The notes under the pieces are model-generated. The model worked only from the letters and a program-made list of their open reading frames with translations, was not told the DNA's origin and searched no databases. Positions 45,060-56,500 of a stretch of 64,000 bases of DNA are shown piece by piece. The stretch spans positions 27,437,253-27,501,252 of the forward strand of contig CM036767.1 of assembly GCA_020796225.1 (NCBI GenBank). The letters run 5' to 3'. Origin of the DNA: Arion vulgaris (Eukaryota; Mollusca; Gastropoda; Stylommatophora; Arionidae). Position numbers and translations under genes: made by a program. How positions within the stretch are numbered: position 1 is the stretch's first letter; every line of letters begins with the position of its first letter.

Positions 45060-46640
45060 TCTGGGACTTCTTCTTCTCTCGATCGTTCTTCTACGGCCGT
45101 TTTATCAGTCTAGTGTGATATATAAACAGCCTAACACCAAGAACAGGTGTACGTTCACAACCTTCAGTACCATTTGGAGCTCTGGTGCTTATCCTTTGGT
45201 GGTGTGTTTGATTTCAACCAGCGTTTACTGGGTTCGCTCTCCGTTAGCCCTTTGCTGTCCCCAGCCAAACCTGCAAGGCAGCAGGTTGCTCTTTTCTTTT
45301 AGGGTAGCGACCCTTAGATAACCTGCCCTCCTGGGTTGATGAGCGTCATCTGCCCAGCTAACCTGTCTTTTTATGGACTACTTGGTTTGCCAACCGTCCA
45401 GTTTTATGTACGGTTTACTCCGCTAGACTTTGATTGTCCCCAATCAAACTACAAGGCAGCAGCAGTTCCCTGCGAACGGAAACGCGCACTGGCTTCAACC
45501 TCTGCTGGGTTTTCCAGTTTTTTGCACATTTTGGTGAACCGCTCACCCTCATGCCTGCTGTGCCTGACACGCCTGCCAAGCCATCTGTGCCGTGCACGTT
45601 TGCCCACCGGTGGGCCCATCCATGCGTTGTCCACATGTGTGCTCGCTCTGCCCTGGTACATGCCTCACCATTTCCGTCAGTTCTCACCGTGCTCACATTT
45701 GTCTGGGCTTGGGGCTTAATTTGTGCCCCCCACCCCTGCGATTAGGGTCCGGGTTTCGCCCTATGTGGGCCCATCCGTGCATCGTTCACATGCGTACTCG
45801 CTCTGCCCTGGTGCCTGCCTCACCATCTCCATCAATTCCCACCATGTTCACATTTGCCTCAGGGCTGTCCAGACCTGGGGCTTAACTCTGACCCCACCCC
45901 TGAGATGGAGGCCCGAGTTTCGCCCTATGTGGGCCCACGTCTCCTCGCTGGATGCACTTTTCATCCTATGTGTTTATCTGTTCGGGGCCTCCTCAGGGCT
46001 CGGAGTCTCACAACGTGCAACTAAACTTGGGGCCTTACCTTTAGATTCCGAGTTTTGCCTTATGTGGACCGACGACTCTTCTCAGGATGCACCCTCATCC
46101 CTTAATGTTTATCGTCCAGCTTCTTCTTCTTCTTTGCGTTCGTTCTTTACGACCAATTTTAATCACTATTGTGATTGTTTGATCTTTGCCAAGAACGTGT
46201 ATAAGTTGCACATTGGTTTGGTAGGCCCTAAACGCATATACTTCTACACGTTTAGGACATGTGCATCCGATTTCAGCCAAACCTCCTTAGTCGCCTCTTA
46301 CGACATGCGTGGCAGGTAACAGTGGTTCTATTCTTTACACTCCAAATTTGGGCCCCGTTAACCACTCGGGCGGTCGTCCAGCTTTTTCCATCGGCTGGGA
46401 GAGACGAGCATTAATAGTCACTCTGAGATTCCGCTCATCTGTGTTGCGAACGGATCCCATCTAGCGTGACTACCTCCACATCTCTACCTACTCCACAGTA
46501 GCTCTCCTCGATCCCTGCCCTCTTAGCCAGACCGGAACCAATGTCTGTTACCAGGGTCACCACAAGGAGGTGGGGCAGGATCTTGATTAGTGACAGCTCA
46601 CCAATCCTGGCGCAGGTTGGTCCCCAAGTGCCTATGACTC
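45060..46640. repeat. Repeat X copy 1, with internal 155-bp repeats
   Basis: C-rich on the + strand and unlike its surroundings. A second copy is at 56850-57900, sharing GATATATAAACAGCC, GCAAGGCAGCAGGTTGCT, GGGTTGATGAGCGTCATCTG and the end with CAGCTCACCAATCCTGGC. Between 45613 and 45940 a unit starting GGGCCCATCCATGCGTTG repeats with a period near 155-161. SINE1 copy 3 is inserted at 46121-46373. I cannot assign it to a class. A TATA-like TATATAAACAG (45118-45128) and internal monomers would fit a retroelement 5' region or LTR, but no coding domain is visible on either strand. Confidence 0.6.
46121..46373 (-). repeat. SINE1 copy 3 inside repeat X
   Basis: Full-length, flanked by the perfect 9-base duplication TCGTCCAGC (46112-46120 and 46374-46382). 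The GAA tail is at the low-coordinate side and the head GCCCGAGTGGTTA at the high-coordinate side (read on the minus strand). Confidence 0.92.
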
Positions 46641-46975
46641 CTCTGGGACTTCATTTACTGGGCCGTTGTTGTATCTGACTCTCAGTCGATGCTTCACAAG
46701 ATCCAGAACAGCAGGTTTCGGTATGAGTGAATGTCGTCTATAGAAGTTTCTAACCTCCAGAGGCTTACGTGGATTTACTGTCCTGGGCATGCGGATGTTT
46801 ACGGTAATGAGAGAGCGGAAAGGCTTGCATGAACAGCATCGATTGTTCGGGAGTTGAAGATGGATAATGGGGATGTTCTCCGGCCTCTTTGCGACTGTCT
46901 GTTAGATGAGGACACTAAAACAGATGTTGAATCGATGAAGCGATTTAAGCAGTTTGGAGTTAGCCGTGTAAAAAT
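46641..46975 (+). pseudogene. LINE B-type RNase H fragment
   Basis: The + strand resembles 12960-13280 in reverse. It covers VVSDSQSMLHKIQNSRFR-like residues, WIYCPGHADVYGNERAERL near 46770 and a KTDVESMKRFKQFGV end. It is a 5'-truncated or broken RNase H domain of LINE B type. Confidence 0.7.
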
Positions 46976-47059
46976 CATATCAGCTGAATGAATCAGTTCT
47001 CAGTCCTGAATGTTTGATACTCAGTGTGTTTTGTGTAATGTTTATTCAGCTATTGTGGG

Positions 47060-47240
47060 GCCACAGGCGCTATAAATTAAAGTGACAAGACTGAGCCAGG
47101 GTCAGTGAGCTGACACTGAGCAAGACCCTAGCCCACCTCCTTGTGGTGACTCTGAAAATGGACTGTTACTCTGTAGTCTGGCAGAGAGGGTAGGGATCAA
47201 AGGAGAGCTACTGTGCAATAAGGTAGTAGTGTAAGCTCAG
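47060..47240 (+). repeat. Repeat X-like fragment (inverted relative to X copy 1)
   Basis: Shares AGGGTCAGTGAGCTGACACT, AGCCCACCTCCTTGTGGTG and AAGGAGAGCTACTGT with the reverse complement of 46480-46630 and with the head of the composite at 42640. Confidence 0.65.
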
Positions 47241-47283
47241 TCACGAATGTTTTTTTGCATGGATGAAAAATTCTCTGCCTCTA

Positions 47284-47534
47284 AAAAGGTTAAAAAGTCA
47301 AAGGATTGACTTCATTGCACCGGGTTTTACACCATACGGCTCGGTCCCTCTCCGCAGAACAGGCACGCCACCTGCCGAGGTATTGCACAAAGCATGAACT
47401 CCGTAGCTCCAGCAACAATCCTAGGGGTCTCTGGAAAAAGGTGCACTCGTGAACAGAATGGCGTGGTCCGGACTCGAACCCATGACCTTCAACTCACAAG
47501 GCAAAGGGCTTAACCACTTAGCCACAGAGACCCC
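47284..47534 (-). repeat. SINE3 copy 2 (tRNA-derived)
   Basis: Flanked by the perfect 9-base duplication CTGCCTCTA (47275-47283 and 47535-47543). Read on the minus strand it opens GGGGTCTCTGTGGC and has pol III boxes TGGCTAAGTGG (47514-47524) and GGTTCGAGTCC (47470-47480) at tRNA spacing. The tail end, near 47284, is short and A-rich. It is related to 10622-10854. Confidence 0.92.
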
Positions 47535-47770
47535 CTGCCTCTATTTAGTTCTTCCACCTTCTCTATCACAATGTTCAAGATTTCTTTAATTTATTGAATT
47601 TTTAGTTGAGAAAATTAACTGTTCCAATCCCTTGGCACTATTTGAAAGGAGAACTGTGTCATCTGTGTATCTTATCTATGGAATCATATAGACACCAATT
47701 TGTAATGTTCGTAACAACTGATAATAAGCATATTTTATGTTGTGCATTGTTTTCTATAAAGATGATGTCT

Positions 47771-48018
47771 TCTTCTTCGAACGCTCCATATGGACCACTC
47801 TTTGTGATTTGTATGTGATCTGAGCCTAAGAGCAATTGTATGTTGTGCCAGTTATGTGCCTACAAGTAGGCCAGTACATTTGATTTCTGTGACGATTTTT
47901 ATTTACTAGGGTAGCTTTCCTAGGCCTTTACCTTAGTTGCCTCTTCTGACATGCCTTGTAGGTAACAGTGTTATTGTTCTTTGCTCTCCTTGCGGGCCCT
48001 AGCAACACACTGGCAAAT
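47771..48018 (-). repeat. SINE2 copy 3
   Basis: Flanked by the perfect 9-base duplication ATGATGTCT (47762-47770 and 48019-48027). On the minus strand it starts GTGTTGCTAGGGCCCGCAAG, contains CACAAAGAGTGGTCC and ends with GAAGAAGA. Confidence 0.9.
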
Positions 48019-48059
48019 ATGATGTCTGATTTTCTGTAATAGTTAACAAATTTTTAAAA

Positions 48060-48470
48060 TTCAAATTGTCTGTTGTCTATTCCCAGGGGAAGAGGAATTG
48101 GTTGTCCACTCTTGCTGTTAAGCGTAGGGGTGGAAGATTTAATTTGAATTCTAGGGCCAGATGAGTCACCCTTGTTCTGTTATATCCGTGTTTGTGTAGT
48201 GTGGTCTTGATATTGTCTATCCATCTTTTTCTTGGTCTTCCCTTCGCTCTAGTACTTGATCTCTTTTATTGTATGCTGTATGGTGGTTGGTTGTATCCCA
48301 TTCTCATTAAATGTCCAAACCACTACATTTGTTGTCTTTCGATGTATTCGGTGCACGAAATTATGACAACTCTGCTTCTGATGTTCTCATTTCATAGTCT
48401 ATCTTTCCTTGTGACCCCACTGCCTTCCTCAAGCATTTCATTTCACACGTGGTGAGCTTTTGTGATGTGT
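48060..48470 (-). pseudogene. LINE C-terminal fragment (minus strand)
   Basis: Decayed RTE-like C-terminal and 3' region, with a WTFNENGI equivalent of the WFGHxxRM motif near 48300 and GKTKKKMDRQYQDHT near 48210. It lies 150 bases before DRC3 exon 4. Confidence 0.5.
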
Positions 48471-48625
48471 TGCTGTCAGAGACCAAGTTTGGCACTGGTA
48501 ACAAAGTGTTGGTAGAAAAAGAAGTTCAAATTTTTGTTCCAAAAAGGTGTAGAATTAGTTGGAAGTTTACTGTATTCTGTGAGCACAGATTATGCATACA
48601 GTTGCTATTATTGTGTCTGTTACAG

Positions 48626-48772
48626 ATTATTTACCTGCGCAGTTTTACAAAATTAAAAGCTTTGAATATCATCAATAACCCTGTGTGTTCTGAAGAGAAT
48701 TTCCGTCAGTTTGTGATTGCTTCACTTCCCAATCTTGAGTTCCTGGATTACAAAACATTATTCAAATCAATG
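48626..48772 (+). CDS. DRC3: DRC3 exon 4 (last LRR and cap)
   Basis: An exon of 49 codons in phase 0 on both sides. The acceptor is TCTGTTACAG (ends 48625) and the donor is GTAAGT (48773). It reads IIYLRSFTKLKALNIINNP, VCSEENFRQFVIASLPNLEF, LDYKTLFKSM. The NPV/I motif followed by a short helix and an LPNLxxLDY signature is the LRR cap seen in DRC3 and related axonemal LRR proteins. An I-like LINE 3' tail begins about 17 bases into the following intron without touching the donor. The next intron is short, about 0.84 kb. Confidence 0.92.
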
Positions 48773-48789
48773 GTAAGTTTGAAGTAATT

Positions 48790-49435
48790 TTAGTTTAGTT
48801 TAGTCAACATATCATCATCACTGCACATTGAACCAATTTTTGATAAGTGCTCTCATTTCTTCCTGAGTATGTTCCTCAGCATGTGACAACTAATGTCACC
48901 AATTCTATGTTGGTTTACTATTCTTCCTTGGCTTCCGGAAAAGAGCACTTGTCTAGCTACACCTTATTTGATTTGATGTTCTTGATGACTACTTTGGGTT
49001 GCAGATTCACACCCATTCCTTGAATTGTTTACACACCCTCTCTCCCTTATGGCATTCAGAATATCCGCCTGGTCCATATCTCGTTCACTTTTAACAGTAA
49101 CTAAATTCGCAAGCCTATCAGCAAGTTCATTCCTCTTTACGACTTCATTTTCTGGCACAAAAATAAAAGTCATTTTTGTCAGCCTAGACCTCATCATAGA
49201 CTGCAACTATTTTCTTTGAGTCCAGCCTGTTTCAATATTTTCCGTATATTCATTGAGTCCCTGAAAATAAAAATGCATGGATTAAAGTTTGTGACTCCAT
49301 TCACACCATTGCTTTAGAATATACCATGATCTCCATAGTCTTCCTTCACAACATCCCCTCTGACTTGAGCAGTGAAAGCCCACGAGTTCTGCATATGTTG
49401 AACCACTATGTAAAAGACTACATCCCAACAGATGC
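48790..49435 (-). pseudogene. I-like LINE C 3' fragment in DRC3 intron 4
   Basis: Second copy of the element at the window start. The + strand begins with TTTAGTTTAGTTTAGTC, the same repeat tail as at 31-47, and minus-strand fragments include FIFVPENEVVKRNELADRLA and SERDMDQADILNAIRERG. GTAATT flanks both borders (48784-48789 and 49436-49441), a short possible target-site duplication like the 6-base one of LINE A. The tail starts about 17 bases past the DRC3 donor. Confidence 0.75.
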
Positions 49436-49608
49436 GTAATTAAAGTGTCATACTATTTTTACAAAAATATTTAATTAAATCAAAATAGTTAATAGTAAAT
49501 GAATGTCTGTTGATTATTGTATGAGCTCTATTGTGTTTTTTTTTCTTTCTAAATGCTGGATTGAAAAATTGTAAAACTATTTTATTTGATCTATTTGCAA
49601 TTGATCAG

Positions 49609-49728
49609 AAAGCAGCTGCACATGCTCTGTTCAAGGAATATGTTGATGAGCTGGACGCAACAGATAAAGATAACAGAATACTAGAAGAAGCTCATCTTAG
49701 ACAAGAGATAGAGCACAAACTTCACAAG
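49609..49728 (+). CDS. DRC3: DRC3 exon 5 (start of coiled coil)
   Basis: An exon of 40 codons in phase 0. The acceptor TTGATCAG (ends 49608) has a modest pyrimidine tract, and the donor is GTTTGA (49729), weaker than the other U2 donors. The translation is KAAAHALFKEYVDELDATD then KDNRILEEAHLRQEIEHKLHK. It is charged, helical and coiled-coil-like, and aligns without gaps to the DRC3 segment after the LRR cap. Joined to exon 4 it keeps the family spacing between LDY and DEL exactly. Confidence 0.87.
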
Positions 49729-50033
49729 GTTTGATTTCAGTATTCCTCTAATCCATTTTCTTTGAGAATAGTTGGTTAGTTATCATCATACATCATCAAT
49801 TACTGTGTAAGCTGGTATAGATGGGTGAGCAATGATGACTTATTACAACTTCTTAAAATTTTCTTTCTCTTAATTTTACACGCAATAAGTAATATAAATA
49901 ATGACACTTGTCTATTTTCTATTTGATAGAAACTTGAAATATTACAAGCCGCCGATCCAGATGATATTACAGTCTTCCTCTTCTCTTTCACTATTTACTT
50001 CTTTATATTACAGTGGCGTCTGTTAAATCCAAT

Positions 50034-50190
50034 ATAAACCCATCTACAGAAATACTGCACAAATTATTTGGCAGAATCTGGGAGACCAAAGAAATACCAG
50101 CAGACTGGAGAGGAGGATACCTAGTAAAGCTACCAAAGAAAGGGAACTTTCGGTAGTGTGAAAACTATAGAGGAATAATGTTGTCATTTC
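50034..50190 (+). pseudogene. RTE-like RT finger fragment
   Basis: The + strand reads INPSTEILHKLFGRIWETKE, IPADWRGGYLVKLPKKGNF and CENYRGIMLLS, the start of the reverse transcriptase. The remaining RT is found from 50640 on. Confidence 0.7.
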
Positions 50191-50639
50191 CAGTTGTTAT
50201 TTATTGATTGATTGAATATCACCACTGCACTTTTTTTTATAATAACTATGTATACGCCAATATCTTTCTTGCACAGAAAGATCTCAGTGGCAGTGCACAA
50301 GCTCTATAGTACTGGTGAGGGTCCCCTGATATAGTGGTGAAAATTGGTAGGAATTGTATTATGAATTTTGCCTCCCACTTTTTGCCGCCAACAGTAAGAA
50401 TACGGAATATGCCCTTGCATGCCCCTAGAAAAATGTACTGACTTTGTGACAAAATTTACTCCAAAAAAAATAGGAGATCTAAGATAAAGAAATTAGGTGT
50501 TTGGAGAAAAGCTCAAGAGTAAGTCTCAAAATTATAAGTGGCTCATTAGTTACCTCTTTGCAAGTCACTTTATACTTGCCTTGATTTGTTTGAATGTTAG
50601 TGTCTTCATCTATTACATCTAAACAAAGTTTCTCATGAA

Positions 50640-51560
50640 TTAGTTAATTACTCTAGTTGTGAGTGTGGGAGTAAGGCAGGGATGTGTGCTTTTGCCTATA
50701 CTTTTCAATATATACATAGACAGGATAACACAAGAAACCAAGAGAGATAACAACCTTGATAACAACTACAATTTAATCAACGCACTACTCTTTGCAGATG
50801 ATCAGAGTATAATTTACGACAACGAACGAACACAAACTTCAACAACACATAAATGCACTGCAAGTGACATGCAAAAAATTTGACATGAAAATTAACACCT
50901 CCAAAACAGAAGTCATGACAATAAGTTGGTCAACAAGTCAACTAAACATGCATGTGAATAAAATAAAACTACAACAGACTCCAGAATTCAAATATCTCGG
51001 AAATATATTCACAACATATGGAAAGATGGACAGAGAAATCAAGACTAGATGCCAGAAGGCAAACGCAGTGACATACCAACTATCACCACTATTAAAACAT
51101 CCAAGCATTAACATGGCAATCGAACAACGACTGATAAACTGCATATTTATTCCAACTCTCTGCTATCAGTGCCAAACATGGCCCTGACTAAGACACAAGA
51201 AAGAAGGATTACAACATGTGAAATGAGATGTCTACGAAAAGCTGTCAACATTACAAGGCGAGATAGAGTGAGAAACGAGAATATCAGAAGCATCGTTGGT
51301 ACTATACCATGCATACAGTACATCGAGAAGCAAAGAATCAAGTGGTTCGGCCATCTAATGAGAATGGAACCACATTTACTACCATCATGTGCCTACAATA
51401 ATTGACACTCAGGGCGCAGAGCATGAGGCAGGCCAAGAACATGATGGATAGATAACACATGCAAAAGCATGGACTGACAACGTCCAGCGCAACACACCTG
51501 GCACAAGATAGAAAACCAAATCTTCCAATGACGCTTCACGACAAATGTGGTTAAGATAAG
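50640..51560 (+). pseudogene. RTE-like RT and C-terminus
   Basis: The + strand reads VGVRQGCVLLPILFNIYIDR near 50660, ALLFADDQSIIYDNE near 50785, FKYLGNIFTTYGKMDREI near 50985, CEMRCLRKAVNITRRDRVRN near 51220 and IKWFGHLMRMEPH near 51338. It is related to RTE-A but diverged, with shifts at about 50860 and 51180. Confidence 0.8.
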
Positions 51561-51599
51561 ATAAGACTCTAGTTGTGTGCAATCTTTCCACCATTATCA

Positions 51600-51645
51600 A
51601 AATGTGTTTGTCAGCTTGTATATATATATATATACAATTAGATGA
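51600..51645. repeat. TA microsatellite
   Basis: Run of TATATATATATATATAC at 51618-51634. Confidence 0.8.
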
Positions 51646-52480
51646 TGATGATACTCGTCCATCACGGGTGATGATGACCACACAAATTTTCATCGAAGGG
51701 AATATAGTTGCGTAATGTTTGTCTGTGTGTGCGTGTAGATGACTAGTGAGCCCGATGCGGGGTTGAAATGTTCTTGTACAGTGTGGGCAAGGTATACTTG
51801 CACTTGTGGGGAGTCTTACTGTCTTTCTATTTTGACGTTTTTGTTCCATTGGTGCTGTTCTATCTGCCTCGCAGGCCGAAGACCGCGTTGAAGAAGTGTG
51901 CGCCAGGCTGATCTGTCTTGAGCAACATTCTCCCAGTTGTTGACATCTATGCCAAAGGATTTCATTGAGTTCTTGAGTGTATCTTTGAATCGCTTTTTCT
52001 GCCAACCTGTGAGTATTTACCGCTATGCAGCTCATCATAAAAGAGTTGTTTAGGTATTCTGCAATCCGGCATTCGAGCCACATGTCCTGCCCATCATGTC
52101 TGGGACTGCATCAGGATTGTATAGATGCTGAGGAGAGCAGCTCTTTTTAGGACCTCTATGTCTGGGATCATATCCTGCCATTTGATGTTCATTATTTTTC
52201 TAAGGCAGACTGAGTGAAAGTGGTTTAGCTTCCTTGCATGTCTCTGATATACAGTCCAAGTTTTTCATGCGTGAAGAAGGACTGGGAGCTCGATATACCT
52301 TCAGTTTTGTGGCTTGGCTAATACCACATCTGTACCAGACGTTTCTATATAGTCTGCCAAAGGTGCTTCTAGCTTTAGAGATTCTTGTATTTATTTCGTT
52401 TATGGTAACATTTTGGGACAGTGTGCTTCCAAGATAAGTAAATCTCTTAAGTAAATCCACTACTCTCAGTTTCTTGCCGC
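51645..52480 (-). pseudogene. LINE 3' part with C-terminal C2H2 finger (minus)
   Basis: The minus strand carries LLKRFTYLGSTLSQNVTINE, IDEINTRISKARSTFGRLYR-like residues and VWYRCGISQATKLKVYRA (52200-52470), then the domain around 51650-52080. The C-terminal part reads EQKRQNRKTVRLPTSASIP, then CPHCTRTFQPRIGLTSHLHA, a CxxC-x12-HxxxH zinc-finger shape near 51735-51800. The same family is on the + strand at 59590-60640. Frameshifts are present. Confidence 0.82.
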
Positions 52481-52617
52481 TTGTTGTAATATTTAATACA
52501 ATTAGATATTTCTAGCTTCAGTGACAAAGATTCGTAACTATATCACATAATTATGGGTCCCAATATATACATAGAGAAAACTTTCAAATCAGCACTGTCA
52601 TTTTTATTTTATTTCAG

Positions 52618-52730
52618 GAAGCATTTGTGGAATACCTAAACACAAAGAACCTATTTGTAGAGATGTATATTGAGGATGTGGATGGAAACAAGCTTACCCA
52701 GATGCCAGGCGCTGGAGAACTTGTGACAGC
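52618..52730 (+). CDS. DRC3: DRC3 exon 6, ending at a U12-type donor
   Basis: The exon begins after acceptor TTTATTTCAG (ends 52617) with EAFVEYLNTKNLFVEMYIED, then VDGNKLTQMPGAGELVTA. This matches the DRC3 block that reads AFVEHLN, MYxED, GxxLxxLPGxGEL in vertebrates. No GT donor exists where family homology stops. Instead the sequence at 52731 is ATATCCTTTT, the consensus of a U12 AT-AC 5' splice site. Ending the exon at 52730 leaves codon bases GC, completed by T of exon 7 to Ala, followed by Tyr, as the family requires. Translation runs on openly into the intron to 52932, which would give a truncated isoform if the intron were retained. Confidence 0.88.
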
Positions 52731-52740
52731 ATATCCTTTT

Positions 52741-53234
52741 GTTATTAGTGGTTTGCTTGTGCAACAATTATTACTCAAAGCCCAATGTAGGCACTTGTTC
52801 AGAGTTGAAGATTTTAAACAGTTGAAGGGACTTATTATGTGTATTCTGGGGATCATTATTGAAAAGATAATAACAGGACTACTGCCCTCCAGTAATGACT
52901 TCATACTCCTAACTAAAGCAAGAAAGGATTAATGATGATTTTATGTGATTATAACTTACATTATTATATGATTATATGAAATGTGGTGATAGTTGGAAGA
53001 CTTGCAATTATGAACAGAAAAAATATAGAAACTGCAGCCAAATTATGAAACTATAATGCAGATGCAGTATCGAGCGTATATGAAAAGTTATATTAGCAAA
53101 ATTAGAATGCTGTTCAAGCAGTTTTATTAGTTTCTTTTGAGTATTTTTATGGGTTTGATTCTTGAAAAAGTTTTTTCAGCAAAAATGTAGACACTTTGTG
53201 TTGTACTTTTGCTAAAGTTGGTTCATTTTTTAAT
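52741..53234. other. Start of U12 intron, no recognised element
   Basis: A+T-rich. A frame continuing exon 6 stays open to 52932 but shows no family similarity, so I read it as intronic. Confidence 0.5.
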
Positions 53235-53362
53235 CACAATATAGACGAGACTGCAGTAAAACTATTTGATTGGCAAAACATGTAATCACAAAGTACTGTA
53301 GTTTTACAAATTACAAAAACAATGACAAAATCCAGCAACGTTTCGACCAACAAGGCATGATT
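53235..53362 (-). repeat. Penelope-like 3' end fragment
   Basis: About 125 bases matching the 3' end of the plus-strand Penelope-like copy at 19380-19490 in reverse, including ACTGCAGTAAAACTATTTGA and CAGCAACGTTTCGACCAAC. Confidence 0.85.
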
Positions 53363-53520
53363 GTTACTATCAATATCCAACATAGATACTCTATTTAAAA
53401 AATAATACAATATGAGCCTTAACCCTTAACACCTTAACCCTTTCATCCTTCTGAGCTGATATACTGGCTCACAGTCATTTTTAAGATGAAGCAAAGCTAG
53501 TATATTGGCTAATTCAGTAT

Positions 53521-56500
53521 AATAATAATAATAATTCCTCTTGTACCGTTATACGTTACATAGGGCCTCCAAGTAATTTCTCCATACCTCTCTATCCTGG
53601 ACAACTCGCTCAGTCTCCTCCATGGAACTGAGATCGATATTTCCTGCCTCTCTCAGAAAGTTTGTTTCAGGGTCTTCTTAGGTCGTCCTCTCTTTCTTGA
53701 ACCCTTTGCATCCACTTCAATGCCTGCTTTGATATTTGTTGATCATTTCTCCTCAAGGTGTGTCCAACATATCTTCATCTTCTCTTTCTTATAACAGTTG
53801 TCACTAGTGATTGACCAGACATTTCTCTGATTTCATCACTTCCCTGAATTCGTTCCATTTTATATTCATTATTTTTTGCAGACATCTATTTCAAATCCAT
53901 TCAGCTTGCTTTCTATATCTTGTCATTTTCCAACTCTCGCTGGCATATGTTAGGATTGATATAACATTTGAATTGAAAATTCGTAATTTAGTTTTAATAC
54001 TATATAGCTTGCAGTTCCATATTTTATTTAGACTTTTAAAAGCTGATGTTGCTTTGCCAATTCGTATCACCCTAATTTCTTTTTTAACATTTCCTGTGCA
54101 ATCAAAATTGCTACCTAAATAGGTGAGCTGCTCTGTTATTTTTATCATTTTAGATTCCAGTGTGATATCTGCATTACTTGCCATAGGTGTCTTCATTATA
54201 TTTGTTTTTTCATAGCTTATCTGCAGTCCAACTTTTGATGCTATAGATGACAAGTTGTCTGTTTTTCTTTGCATATCTTGGTTGTTTCTACTTAACAAGA
54301 CAATCTTCTTCTTCTTTTGTCGTCACACTCAAAAGACAATACTCAACAAGACAATATCATCTGCAAAATCCAAATCTTCTAGTTGACTATTTTCTACCCA
54401 ATCGATGCCAGTTTCGCCCCTGCAACATTTTCGCATCACCCAGTCAATGGCCATTCCAAACAATAGCGAAGATAAAATACAGCCTTGCTTTACTCCAGTT
54501 TCAACCATAAACCAGTCGCTGTGTCCACCATCAGTGCGAACTGCACACTGTGAACCATCATAGAGGCTCTTGATAATGTTTGTTATTTTGTCTGGTATTC
54601 CATAGCATCTCAGAATATTCCACATAGAGATTCTGTGTAGACTATCAAAGGCTTTTTAAAATCGATGAAATTTAGTATGAGTGGTTGTTGCTTCTCAATA
54701 TGTTCCTCCAAAATTAGTTGTAGAGTAATTATTTGGTCTAAGCAGCTTCTCCCAGTTCTAAAACCAGTTTGTTTTACTCTCAGATTGTGTCCACTGCTAC
54801 TTTGATTTTATTAAGTTTGATTTTGCAGAAAATCTTGGTCATTACTAATAATAGGGTGATCCCTCTCCAGTTGTTGCAATCTTTGAGATCACCTTTTTGG
54901 GGATCTTAACAATTATTCAATTTTTCCATTGATCTGGGATAGTTTCTTCTTCCCATACTTTATTAAATAGTTATTGCACCTGACTAATAGTTGTATCATC
55001 AGCCACTTTGAGCATTTCTGCAGTAATGTTGTCGTCACCTGCTGCCTTATTGTTTATCAAGGAATGGATTGCCTCCTTGACCTCAGCTACACTTATCATT
55101 TCTTCGTTATTAGTAGAGAGCTGTTTCTTGCCTCTTCGTCAAACTTGAGTAGTACTGGTGGATCAGGTCTATTTAATATTTCTTCAAAATGTTCTGTCCA
55201 TTTTTTCTTCTGCTCAATATCTGATGTTAGAACTTTACCATCTTTACTCTTGATTGGGCCACAATTTGAAACACAAGTTCCATTAAGTTGTTTTAGTGTA
55301 TTGTATAGCATTTTACTGTTTCCAGTCTTAGCTGCCTTTTCCCCTTCTTCAGCCAGTCGATTGACATATGCTCTTTTATCTCTTCTAGTTGCTCTTTTCA
55401 CTCCCTTGTCTTTTAGTCTATATTTCTCTTTAGCTTGGATTTCATCTGTTGCATCCTTAGTATTAAATATCACTAGTTTCATCTTTCTTCTTTCTTGAAT
55501 ACATTTCCAGGTGTCATCGCCTATCCAGGGTTTTCTGTCTTTCATCTTTAATCCTGCGCTACTATTTGCTGCTCCCAATAGTGTGTCCTTTATCTTAGTC
55601 CATTTGTCTTCAATGTTCTGTTCATTTTCACCATTGAGTAACTCGAACCTATTCTTAAGTTCGAGCTGATATTCTTCTTTTACTTCTTTATTTTGTAGTC
55701 TTAGACTGTCTATTCGCAGTTGTTCTTTTTTAGTATGGTAAATTTTCAATTTCAGTTTCAATTTACCTATGCATAAATTATGATCACTTCCTACATCTGT
55801 CCCTCTGTATGCACAGACATCCAGCAATGATGTTCTAAATTGTGTATTTATGCACATATGGTCAATCTGATTCCTGGTCACTCCATCAGGTGAGTCCCAA
55901 GTAAGTTTATGAATTTCCCTATGAGCAAAGATGGTACTTCCAATTACTAAATTTTCAGCTAACATTACTCCGTCAGTCTTTCTCCATTCTCATTCATTGT
56001 GTTTATTCCTTGTTTTCCTATAGCTCTCTCTACCCCTACATTATCACTTCCAACCTTGGCATTAAAGTCCCCCATTACTAATAACAGGTCATGTTTTTGG
56101 GTCTTGTTAATTTGATCTTGTAGTTGCTCATAAAATGTGTCTTTCTTATCATCATCAGCCTTGTTTGTTGGTGCATAACACTGCAGTATTGTCATATTGA
56201 CATGCCTGGTACTGAAGTGGGCTCTAATTATCCGACTCGAGATGGGTTCCCATTCGAACATGCTCTTTGCTACTCTAGGTGTCATCATTATACCCACTCC
56301 TTAAAAATGCTTACCATCCTCTCTCCCTGAATATATGAAAGTTAATCCACTAACTACTCTTCTATCTGTTCCAGGCCATCTCACCTCACTTACCCCAATA
56401 TGTCCAGCTCGTATCTTCATTTCTTCTGTAATTAGGGCTGATTTTGTAGCCGTGCCATCGTTCTCACATTCCAAAATCCAATTTCAGTGTGTGTTTTTGA

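Noticed and set aside
45592..46319. + strand ORFs rich in Pro, His and Cys
   Set aside because: They come from the C-rich tandem units of repeat X, in different frames in the two copies, with no conserved protein.
47461..47534. Possible functional tRNA gene (A and B boxes)
   Set aside because: It is the head of SINE3, followed by the SINE body and bounded by the SINE target-site duplication. The acceptor stem does not close.
54974..55498. + strand ORF of 174 codons with hydrophobic stretches
   Set aside because: Antisense to the RTE-C linker and endonuclease coding strand. The hydrophobic look comes from reversed Lys-rich codons.
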